From Chrysochromulina tobinii (Eukaryota > Haptophyta > Prymnesiales > Chrysochromulinaceae), in assembly GCA_001275005.1 (NCBI GenBank), contig JWZX01002730.1:1-37085 (forward strand): a DNA stretch of 37,085 bases, written 5' to 3'. The notes beneath the pieces were generated by a model. That model made no database searches. It saw only the letters and a list, made by a program, of their open reading frames with translations, and was not told the origin of the DNA. Position 1 is the stretch's first letter, and the number at the start of each line of letters is the position of its first letter. The position numbers were made by a program, and so were the translations under genes. Positions 30,686 to 37,085 of the stretch are shown here, in pieces.

Positions 30686-31375
30686 TCAAGACGCCTTGAC
30701 GCGGCGCTCTCGGCCCTCGAAGACGGGTGCAGGGATGGCGAGCGTCTGCACCTGATCGCGCAGCTTGAACAGCTTCCGCTGGCCGTTTCGCCACTCCGAC
30801 GCCTTGCGCACCGTCACGTTGACGATGAGGGGTGAGTAGATCTGGAAAAGGTACTCGACCGGGCTGTTGTCAGGGTTGCAGAGCAGCCGGAACGATGAGC
30901 CCAGGCCTCGCCGGTGCATTCCGATCATGACGCCCACGATCGTATCGGCCGCGTCGGTCGCCGTCGCCTTGTGCTCAACCTGCAGGTAGTCGCCCGGCTT
31001 GAAGTTCCCCGCCCGCCACGGCTGTGCAGCCTGGAGCTTCTGCATCTCCATGCGCTCGAGCGCGCCGACGATGAAGCGGCCGCGTTTCGGCTCCGCCTTC
31101 TGCATGAGTCGGTCGCGATTGCGCATCGCTGCGGGGTCGCCCTCGCGCAGCTTGTAGTAGGCTCCTAGCCATGTGCTGGGCTGCCACATGTCGTGCTTCG
31201 GCGGCGGCGATGACCACTGCGGGTATACGCGATGCGCCTTCACGCGGGTCATGCCGCGTGCGAGCACTAATGGCGCCAACTGCGACGTCAATGGCGAGGT
31301 CGGCTGCGACGTCAAACGCGACGTCAATGGCGTCGCGGACGCGATCGAGAAGCTGCGTCGCAGCAGGAGCATCAT
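30686..31375 (-). CDS. MRPL19: Mitochondrial ribosomal protein bL19m
   Basis: 229 residues. The bacterial-type L19 core lies at about residues 122-215: 'FKPGDYLQVEHK', then 'DTIVGVMIGMHRRGLGSSF', 'VEYLFQIYSPLIVNVTV' and 'GQRKLFKLRDQ', each matching L19 landmarks (the start of the SH3-like barrel, the G..I.R.G...F stretch and the E..FPLHSP.I segment). L19 sits at the interface of the large and small ribosomal subunits. The N-terminus 'MMLLLRRSFSIASATPL' is basic, hydroxylated and free of acidic residues, a typical mitochondrial presequence. A plastid L19 is the alternative, but the ~120-residue N-terminal extension with 'YPQWSSPPPKHDMW' suits a mitochondrial form. ATG 31375 is chosen as the first ATG; the open frame starts only nine bases earlier. 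Confidence 0.88.
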   Translation of the reverse strand: MMLLLRRSFSIASATPLTSRLTSQPTSPLTSQLAPLVLARGMTRVKAHRVYPQWSSPPPKHDMWQPSTWLGAYYKLREGDPAAMRNRDRLMQKAEPKRGRFIVGALERMEMQKLQAAQPWRAGNFKPGDYLQVEHKATATDAADTIVGVMIGMHRRGLGSSFRLLCNPDNSPVEYLFQIYSPLIVNVTVRKASEWRNGQRKLFKLRDQVQTLAIPAPVFEGRERRVKAS

Positions 31376-31454
31376 GAAGCTCACGACCCGTGAATTTACG
31401 AGTGCTGTTAAAAAGTCCGCTCATGGTGGCCATTGGGGCGAAACCTGATCTCCA

Positions 31455-31530
31455 AAACTACTGAAGGGATTTGAACGAAACTCAAGCCAGAGGTGTCCCA
31501 CGCTCTCCCATTGAGTTCTAGCTCAAAACT
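31455..31530 (-). pseudogene. tRNA-like relic (A- and B-box resemblance)
   Basis: The minus strand reads TAGAACTCAATGGGAGAGC, which resembles a tRNA D-arm (A box). At normal tRNA spacing follows GTTCAAATCC, a good B box. The T-stem and acceptor stem do not pair, so this is not a functional tRNA as I fold it. It could be a decayed tRNA or the head of a tRNA-derived SINE. Confidence 0.25.
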
Positions 31531-31657
31531 TTCAGAATCGAACGTGGAAATCCTATACTCTAGTTCACAAACCAGTCCAAAACCCTAATTTCGCCTAAAA
31601 AAGCAAGCGCGGGAAGTGCCCCCTGAGACTCGAATCACACAAGCTAGAGCACGGCGC

Positions 31658-31752
31658 GACTTAAGCCGGCCGAGCAGCTCAAGTTGACTTAAGTCGACCT
31701 CATCTGGGCTTAAGGCACCGTGACTTAAGCCGCCTCCACGGTGACCTAAGCC
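31658..31752. repeat. Cluster of GACTTAAGCC-type palindromic repeats
   Basis: Five units with a CTTAAG or related core at about 31658, 31686, 31706, 31721 and 31742 (the last reads GACCTAAGCC), spaced 15-28 bp apart. They lie upstream of bL19m, so a regulatory role is possible but unproven. Confidence 0.6.
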
Positions 31753-32380
31753 AGCGCGGCCGCTCCGCTACGCATACACAATCCGACTCGTCGTGTCTAT
31801 TTTATCGAGATCTGGGCGCGCGACGGCCGTCTGCATGGCAGAACGCGAACGCTCAAACGACCGAAACGCCGAGACGGTGGAGTCTCGGATGCCAGTGAGG
31901 AGAAAAAGGTCAGTTCGGCGACTAAATCTGAGGCGTACAATGCCGTGTCCGAATTATCCGTTCTGAAAAGGCTAAAGGGCTGGGAATGCAGTGAAAATAC
32001 AGAATGATTCCAAAAATTAATTCCGAGACAGCAGTTTCTGTTTACGCTCCTGCGACTCATGCCTCATCTCGTCTCGGATTCTTATATCAGGTTCCCCGTG
32101 CGCTTAAGCTTCATCCAGCACCGGACTCCGGAGCCGCCCTTGGAGGGTCCTTCCAGCTTCCTTTTCGCCAACGTGATCCCCAAAACGCACACAGTACTGT
32201 AGTACGGCAACGGGTGTCCCACGCGGGTGAACGCGTCGATCGCAGTCGAGAGAACACTCACGTGCCTCTTGCCCTCTTCACGCCAGCTTCCCACTGAGCA
32301 CTGTTGTTGAGCTCTCGGTGGAACCATTCTGCGCCACTTGCGCGACATGGGACATGAGCGCAGGAGTGCATACAAGGTTA

Positions 32381-34939
32381 TCATGCCGCCCCAACCGCAT
32401 GCACAACTGTCGCGAGGACCTGCGCATGCTGCGGGTAATCCTGCGAGAGGCCCTCCACCACGCTTAGCAGTTTCGCGAGCGTATCCTCGGCCTCAGCGAT
32501 CCGCAACTTCAGCACCTCAGTTGGCAGTGCAGGAGGTGGGGCACCCTGAGCCACGCTCTGAAGCCGCAGTGCGAGCTTCGTCTGCGTGGACTGCTGTACG
32601 GTGCGGACCCTATCAACCCGCTGCTTGGCGCTGAGCGAGGCCCCCGCTGCCATCACGTCATCGCTGAGCTTGCGCAACTCATTGGCCCTGGCCTCGACTT
32701 CACCGCCCGTGACGGCCTGGGTGTCTTGCAGCTTGAGTACGTTGAGCTGGGTCAGGTTGGCGTCGTGAGTCGTGAGCTGCAGTTTCTTCGAGAGCTCGGC
32801 CACCTGCTTTGCGAGCACAGCTTGCGTGGGCGGTGCGTCCTTCTTACCCGAGAGCACCTTGCCCTTGGCCTCGATGTTATCCCGTTTGTAGATGGCACGC
32901 TCCATTTCACCGATCATCTGTTCCTGCCGCCGCTGCAACTGCGAATACCGCAACCGCATGCGATGGATTTCACGCTCCATCGCTCGCACCTCGGCGGCGC
33001 CCACCTCAGGATCGAGTGCTGCCTGCGTCTCGCGTTCGAGGGCGATCTTCTTTTCGATGAGCATGTGCTGCTTCTCCGCCTCGACGACGTCCAGGAGCAG
33101 TCCCTCCTTTTGCTCCTTGAGGGCCACTATTTGCTGCTCCATACCCACTGCCTCCGCCTCGAGCTCCTTGAGCCGAAAGACAAAGTCGTGCTCCATGATA
33201 AAGTTATCATCGGCGAGCGTCTGCTGTTTGTCGGCATGCTCCGCGATCAGCCCGTTGATCTTGGACAAGTCGTGGTGCAAGCCTGCGGTGCCACGTTCGA
33301 GCTCCTTCAGCGCATTGTTGGCACGCTCGTACTGCGCGTTGACGCGCGCCTGCTTTTGCGCGAGTATAGAGAGCTTCGCGCGGTGATCGTGGCACTTCTC
33401 GCCAACACTCTGGTTGCGGTTCTGTAAGGTCACCAGGTCGGTCTGCTGCGTAATCCACGCGCGCTGCAGTTCATTGCACTCAACTGTCTTCTGCCGAATC
33501 TCTTTTTTCAGATGCACGATTGTTGCCTCGAGCGGCCCAGCATCCTCATCGAGCTCGGCGACGCCCGCACGCTGTTTCATGAGCACGTCAAACTTCTTGT
33601 TGAGTAGGTCGAGGTCGTGCTGCTTCTTCTCGATTTCAACGGCGCGCCGCTTGGCCTCGAGCTCGTAACGCGCCACTAACGAGTCCTTCTCGGCCAGCTC
33701 CGCTGTGAGCGAAGTGTTATGCTGTTCGAGCTCCGATATATGGGAGCGCGTGTTCAAACTATCCACATGGATACGCGCGAGCTCATTGGACATCAGCGCC
33801 TGCTGCTGCTCCTTGTCTTCGCGCTGCGCCTTGAGTTTCTCGGTTGCCTGTATGGTGTTCTGCGTGCCCTTCTCTGTGGCCATCTGCTCGCCGAGCGTCG
33901 CGAAGATGGTATTCTCGATCGTTTTCGCTTCCATGAGGATCTTCTGCACCTGCGCCTCGAGCGCACCCACCTCGAGGCCGAGCGCGCCCTCAGTCTGGGT
34001 CACTTTCGCGAGCTCCGCGTCCGTCTGCTCCAGCGACCGGTTGAGCATCGCGAAGCGCTCGTGATGGCGCTCCTGCTTGTCTGTGCACGCTTGGATGTTA
34101 GCCTCAACGCCCCTTTTCTCGGCCTCGAGCTTCGACTCAGTCGAGATGAGCACCTCATTACGTTCCTCCTCCTGCTTGATTGCCTTCTTTACGCCGATCA
34201 ACTCTGCCTCGAGCGCCATCTCGTGCTCGCGCTGCTTGAGCAGCGCCTGCTCTGTCGCCTGCAGTGCCTCATCGCGCCTCTGCATGCCAATGAGCGCCGA
34301 TTTCCACTGCTGGAGCAGCTGCTTGCGCTCAAAGTTGATGGCCTCCATCTCAGTCGATGCCTTCTTGAGTGTCGCCGCCGCTGCCGCCGTCTCGCCACGC
34401 TGCGAAATAAGCTGAGCCTCATTGAGCGCGAGTTCCTCTTGAGCCCGCTTGAGCTTTTCGTTGAGGCCATCAATGAGCGAATCTTGCTGACGCTTGCTGC
34501 CCTCGAGCGAGTTGATCGATTCCTCAGCCTTGTAGGTCGCACGGCGCGTGACAGCAATCTCGCTCTTCATCTGTTCGTTGTACCCCTCCACCTGTCGCAG
34601 TGTCATGTTGAGCTGGTCGAGCTCCGACTGGTACCGGTCGTACTTACCGCGATACTCCTTGACCTCTCGCGCCTTCTCGGCGTATGTGGGCTTGATCGCG
34701 GACAGGTCGCCCTCAGCCTGCTCACGCAGCTGCAAGATGATCGAATGGTTTTCATGGACCTTATCTAGATTCATCTGCAGCTTCGCAAGTTGCTGTTGTA
34801 CTTGGTAGAGCTGTACTCCCACGTCCTCACGTTTGCGCTTCTGGCGCGCTAGTTCTTCTGTCTGCTCGGAGAGCTTGAGCGTCGTCAGATCATAGGCCCC
34901 TTTGAGCTGCTTTTGAAGCGCAAATTGCACGCGCTCCAT
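32381..34939 (-). CDS. CCDC40: CCDC40 / FAP172, axonemal 96-nm ruler protein
   Basis: 852 residues, almost entirely coiled coil. With CCDC39 this protein forms the molecular ruler that sets the 96-nm repeat and docks inner dynein arms, the nexin-dynein regulatory complex and radial spokes on doublet microtubules. Similarity to animal CCDC40 runs over the whole length. Landmarks: 'GVQLYQVQQQLAKLQM' near the N-terminus, 'QWKSALIGMQRRDEA' (about 210-224), 'AEVRAMEREIHRMRLR' followed by 'QEQMIGEMERAIYKR' (about 645-690) and a C-terminus near 'SQDYPQHAQVLATVVHA'. The long acidic N-terminal region of vertebrate CCDC40 is absent. The frame extends eight codons before the ATG at 34939, but through an apparent acceptor (CTCCACAG|CCAGCCATGGAG). 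An upstream exon (35091-35044) is therefore likely, giving about 870 residues. Confidence 0.92.
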   Translation of the reverse strand: MERVQFALQKQLKGAYDLTTLKLSEQTEELARQKRKREDVGVQLYQVQQQLAKLQMNLDKVHENHSIILQLREQAEGDLSAIKPTYAEKAREVKEYRGKYDRYQSELDQLNMTLRQVEGYNEQMKSEIAVTRRATYKAEESINSLEGSKRQQDSLIDGLNEKLKRAQEELALNEAQLISQRGETAAAAATLKKASTEMEAINFERKQLLQQWKSALIGMQRRDEALQATEQALLKQREHEMALEAELIGVKKAIKQEEERNEVLISTESKLEAEKRGVEANIQACTDKQERHHERFAMLNRSLEQTDAELAKVTQTEGALGLEVGALEAQVQKILMEAKTIENTIFATLGEQMATEKGTQNTIQATEKLKAQREDKEQQQALMSNELARIHVDSLNTRSHISELEQHNTSLTAELAEKDSLVARYELEAKRRAVEIEKKQHDLDLLNKKFDVLMKQRAGVAELDEDAGPLEATIVHLKKEIRQKTVECNELQRAWITQQTDLVTLQNRNQSVGEKCHDHRAKLSILAQKQARVNAQYERANNALKELERGTAGLHHDLSKINGLIAEHADKQQTLADDNFIMEHDFVFRLKELEAEAVGMEQQIVALKEQKEGLLLDVVEAEKQHMLIEKKIALERETQAALDPEVGAAEVRAMEREIHRMRLRYSQLQRRQEQMIGEMERAIYKRDNIEAKGKVLSGKKDAPPTQAVLAKQVAELSKKLQLTTHDANLTQLNVLKLQDTQAVTGGEVEARANELRKLSDDVMAAGASLSAKQRVDRVRTVQQSTQTKLALRLQSVAQGAPPPALPTEVLKLRIAEAEDTLAKLLSVVEGLSQDYPQHAQVLATVVHAVGAA

Positions 34940-34945
34940 GGCTGG

Positions 34946-35043
34946 CTGTGGAGGTAATGACAAGCCCGCAGAAAGCAGAGACCAATCATGTGAGATAGAC
35001 AGAGGAATTTCTGGAGGCGGCGAGGGGCGGTATGGCGGCGCAC
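34946..35043 (-). other. Predicted 98-bp first intron of CCDC40
   Basis: Donor GTGCGCC after GACCAC at 35044; acceptor CTCCACAG at 34946. It is phase 0 and has the same size class as the methyltransferase intron. It would join 'MLDPDH' to 'PAMERV'. The alternative is simple initiation at 34939. Confidence 0.45.
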
Positions 35044-35091
35044 GTGGTCCGGGTCGAGCATGCCTCCCGCTTCGTGCACGTCGGTTGACAT
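35044..35091 (-). CDS. CCDC40: Predicted first exon of CCDC40
   Basis: Sixteen codons from ATG 35091 in a favourable start context (CCAACAATGTC), reading 'MSTDVHEAGGMLDPDH', then a GT donor. Supported only by splice-site fit and position. Confidence 0.4.
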
Positions 35092-35140
35092 TGTTGGAAC
35101 GTTTGGAATTGCGGTTATGAATTCCGACTGTACAGTGTAA

Positions 35141-35164
35141 TCAAGTCAAGTCAAGTCAAGTCAA
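35141..35164. repeat. TCAAG pentanucleotide microsatellite
   Basis: (TCAAG)4 plus TCAA in the divergent spacer upstream of CCDC40. It abuts the ATG at 35165 of a small plus-strand frame. Confidence 0.95.
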
Positions 35165-35398
35165 ATGGCGGGTGCCAATCCGCCTCCTTTGGTGCCCATC
35201 GCTGGCGCGAGCGATCGGGAGGGCAGATCTCGGCGCAACCGGCACCATTGGATAGCCCCGAGTCGGGGCATCATCCACCCTCGAGAAAGCGAGAGTCAGA
35301 CAAAAAGTACATCAACGTCGCGCGACGGGCGACTCGACGGACGCGAGCTTGGACGGCCGCTGTTGCTCGTCCCGCCCAAGCTGATGCCCGGCCCCTGA
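35165..35398 (+). CDS. Possible small open frame or first exon, doubtful
   Basis: 77 codons starting TCAAATGGCG, a good start context, divergent from CCDC40. The composition (Arg/Ser/Pro) is not convincing and no family was recognised. It could be the first exon of a gene whose later exons I cannot identify, or chance. Confidence 0.2.
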   Translation: MAGANPPPLVPIAGASDREGRSRRNRHHWIAPSRGIIHPRESESQTKSTSTSRDGRLDGRELGRPLLLVPPKLMPGP

Positions 35399-36090
35399 TG
35401 CCCTGCTCCGCGGCCCATCCGGATGATGTTGCGCCGATGGACTCGGCCTGCCTCATAATCTGCGCCAGTGTGACGCTGCACTTGGGGGGGGAGCGCTGCC
35501 ATGTGCGCTGCCATGTGAGAGAGGGTCGGACTTGAGACGATATTAACATTTTGATAAGATATTCTTCCCCACCCCCGGTTTCGTCTGAATACCGGGAGGG
35601 AAGCCTCAGAGATTAACCGCCAGCGTGAAATTAGCGCGTGCGCGAGACGATAGGAATTTGCGGTGGCGCCCGATTTTCGACCTGTCCGTCCGTGTGTCCG
35701 TCCGTGTGCCAGTCTGTCGTCCCAAATTTGGGAGCACAAAAGCGGGCGCTTCAAGCCCTTTCGAACCGCGTCCCAAATTTCTCCACCGGCCGAAGAGGCT
35801 TCCATGTGACAGCGCCTCTGCTGGCGCTGCTACGCAGCAAATCGCGCCGCCGACGCGCGACCCGGCCGGCCGCGGGCCCACCGACGCCCGCCTGGACGCC
35901 CGCCATAGCCGGCACGCGCGCTCGCGCAGTCACCAAGGCCACCGCGCGGCCACCATCACTACTGAATCACTCCAGGCGGCTGGCAAGCTGCCGTGCGCCA
36001 CGACACTGTCGTCTCTCGACGCCGCCGTCGTCACGCGACGGCGGCGTCGAGTGACTTCTTTTGCGTTCCCTTCGGGGGGAGCGGGAGCGT
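35399..36090. other. Region without a supported gene
   Basis: Open frames overlap in several phases. Near 35690-35790 there are repeated GTCCGTCC and GTCCCAAATTT motifs (CGTCCCAAATTTGGGA, then CGTCCCAAATTTCTCC). No domain was recognised before the Cys-rich array at 36091. Confidence 0.4.
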
Positions 36091-36463
36091 CTCTACACCT
36101 CCGACTCCCTCTGCGACGACGGCGGTCCCGGCGCGAGTACGCAGACTGCACCTGCGGCTCCTACTGCGCGGACTGCGGCCCGCGCGTGCCGCGGCCGCCG
36201 CCCCCGATGGCGATCTGCACCAAGGACTGCATTGAAACGCCCTCGTACGCCTCGGACGGCGATTGCGACGGCGGCGGCCCTGGCGCAGAGTACCTGGGTT
36301 GACAGCCGCGGGCCGCAGTAGGTTCCCGCCCCTAGGCGCCCATCTGCGCCGAGACGTGCGAATGGCGCCGTCCGACGCCGATTGCGACGACGGCGGCCCC
36401 GGCTCGGAGTTCCAACAGGCTGATTGCCCCTACGGCTCCGACTGCACGGACTGCGGCCCGCGC
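36091..36463 (+). pseudogene. Decayed three-copy Cys-rich repeat array (DCDDGGPG...DCGPR type)
   Basis: Three units resemble an extracellular Cys-rich repeat with 'C...C...YASDGDCDDGGPGAEY..C..G.DC.DCGPR' layout. Unit 1 (36091-36190) starts as 'YTSDSLCDDGGPGA' and continues one frame over as 'EYADCTCGSYCADCGPR', as if one base near 36132 were missing. Unit 2 (36213-36302) reads 'ICTKDCIETPSYASDGDC' and 'GGGPGAEYLG', then stops, with remains of a DCGPR end just after. Unit 3 (36341-36463) has 'ICAETCEW' in one frame and 'DADCDDGGPGSEF' to 'DCTDCGPR' in another. Three independent breaks favour a pseudogene; sequencing error or unusual splicing is the alternative. Confidence 0.6.
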
Positions 36464-37085
36464 ATGCCGCGCTCGCCGGCCGCCGCCCCACCCCGGCGTC
36501 GCATTGCGCGCCGCCTTCCGGTAGGATGCTAGTTATTATTCGTTGTAAGTTATTATTTCGCGTCGCACCTTATATGAATGAACATGAATCGGAGAATCCG
36601 GGAGGGACTCGCCAGTGAGCAAGTATACTTACTACGCTCTGAGTTATCAGTTAAACTCTTCATCGCTGCTCTCATCAGTGCTCTCGTCCGGTTATCGTCC
36701 GCTTATCGTCCGGTCAGGACGGCGGCAGCAGGGGCGGGGGCGGCTGTGGTGCGGCGGCGTGGCAGTGCACGTGGAGGCCACCGCTGCCACTGCCCGAGAC
36801 GGCGCGGTGTATGGGGCGGCGGTGACGGCCCCGACACGGCAACAGCGTGGCGGCGGTAGCAGCGGTGGCGGTGGCGGCTGTGGCGGCGGGGCGTAGGCGA
36901 GGTGGGAGGTGGTGGTCTGGGTGATCGAGCAAGTGTCAGTCAAGTGGGTAAGGCTCTCGCGGCGGGGTGGGACCGAGACAGCGAGGCGGCGTGCGTACCT
37001 TTGACAATGACCGATGAAGGTCGAACCGAGCAACCGGCGTTTTCTGCACTGTCGGCAGACGCTCCCGCTGGCGCCCCCCCCCCCC
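36464..37085. other. Right end, no supported gene, terminal poly-C
   Basis: AT-richer at 36520-36670, then GGC-rich simple sequence (36715-36895). GTCCGGTTATC-like repeats occur near 36688-36716. The window ends in a run of 13 C (37073-37085), which may mark a contig end or a sequencing problem. No gene was recognised. Confidence 0.4.

Larger units (their letters stand above)
31376..32380. other. Gene-free region with tRNA-like relic and palindrome cluster
   Basis: 1 kb between the 5' end of bL19m and the 3' end of CCDC40, both on the minus strand. It is AT-richer at 31440-31620 and 31900-32060. It contains a tRNA-like segment (31455-31530) and a CTTAAG palindrome cluster (31658-31752), listed separately. 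No protein gene was recognised. Confidence 0.5.

Noticed and set aside
33719-34768. 349-codon plus-strand Leu-rich frame
   Set aside because: Antisense of CCDC40. Coiled-coil codon bias on one strand produces Leu/Arg-rich open frames on the other.

Overview
The window looks like nuclear DNA of a GC-rich, flagellated single-celled alga. A haptophyte is my best guess; a pelagophyte or another marine chromist is possible. The reasons are: two motile-cilium genes (HYDIN and CCDC40) in 37 kb; short GT-AG introns, two of them 95-98 bp, whose splicing restores conserved protein motifs; many Ala/Pro/Gly-rich runs; and a Cys-rich 'DCDDGGPG...DCGPR' repeat that I associate from memory with predicted proteins of such algae. 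The lineage is inferred, not proven.

Layout. 1-5984 (+) is the middle-to-late part of HYDIN, open at the left edge. It stops inside a conserved ASH domain, exactly at a strong GTGAGC donor. The same frame stays open to 11258 but encodes an unrelated low-complexity protein with a C2HC finger and a Myb/SANT-like segment. 11536-12264 (+) is an unknown, probably secreted or plastid-targeted protein. 12595-13767 (+) is a PDZ-like protein. 14838-18896 (-) is a large FG-repeat protein with ankyrin, DEK_C-like and Tudor-like modules. 19103-20470 (-) is an alpha/beta hydrolase apparently lacking the usual catalytic His. 20777-22920 (-) is argininosuccinate lyase in two exons, with a charged C-terminal extension.

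24686-26192 is a foldback-like element. It has ~167-bp terminal inverted repeats, about 25 copies of an AACCCGGACTT core that pair into hairpins, and possible TA target duplications. It ends about 100 bp before a tandem-domain methyltransferase gene (26293-27896, two exons). 27897-29423 is gene-poor. 29424-30320 (+) encodes an unknown protein. 30686-31375 (-) is mitochondrial ribosomal protein bL19m. 31376-32380 is gene-free, with a tRNA-like relic and a CTTAAG palindrome cluster. 32381-34939 (-) is CCDC40, probably with a small upstream exon. The right end holds a decayed Cys-rich repeat array (36091-36463) and a terminal poly-C run.

The genes form no operon; each stands alone. HYDIN (central-pair apparatus) and CCDC40 (96-nm axonemal ruler) act in the same organelle. 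Argininosuccinate lyase and bL19m are housekeeping genes. The most novel items are the foldback hairpin element, the HYDIN junction with its unknown partner, the FG/ankyrin/DEK_C protein and the extended argininosuccinate lyase.
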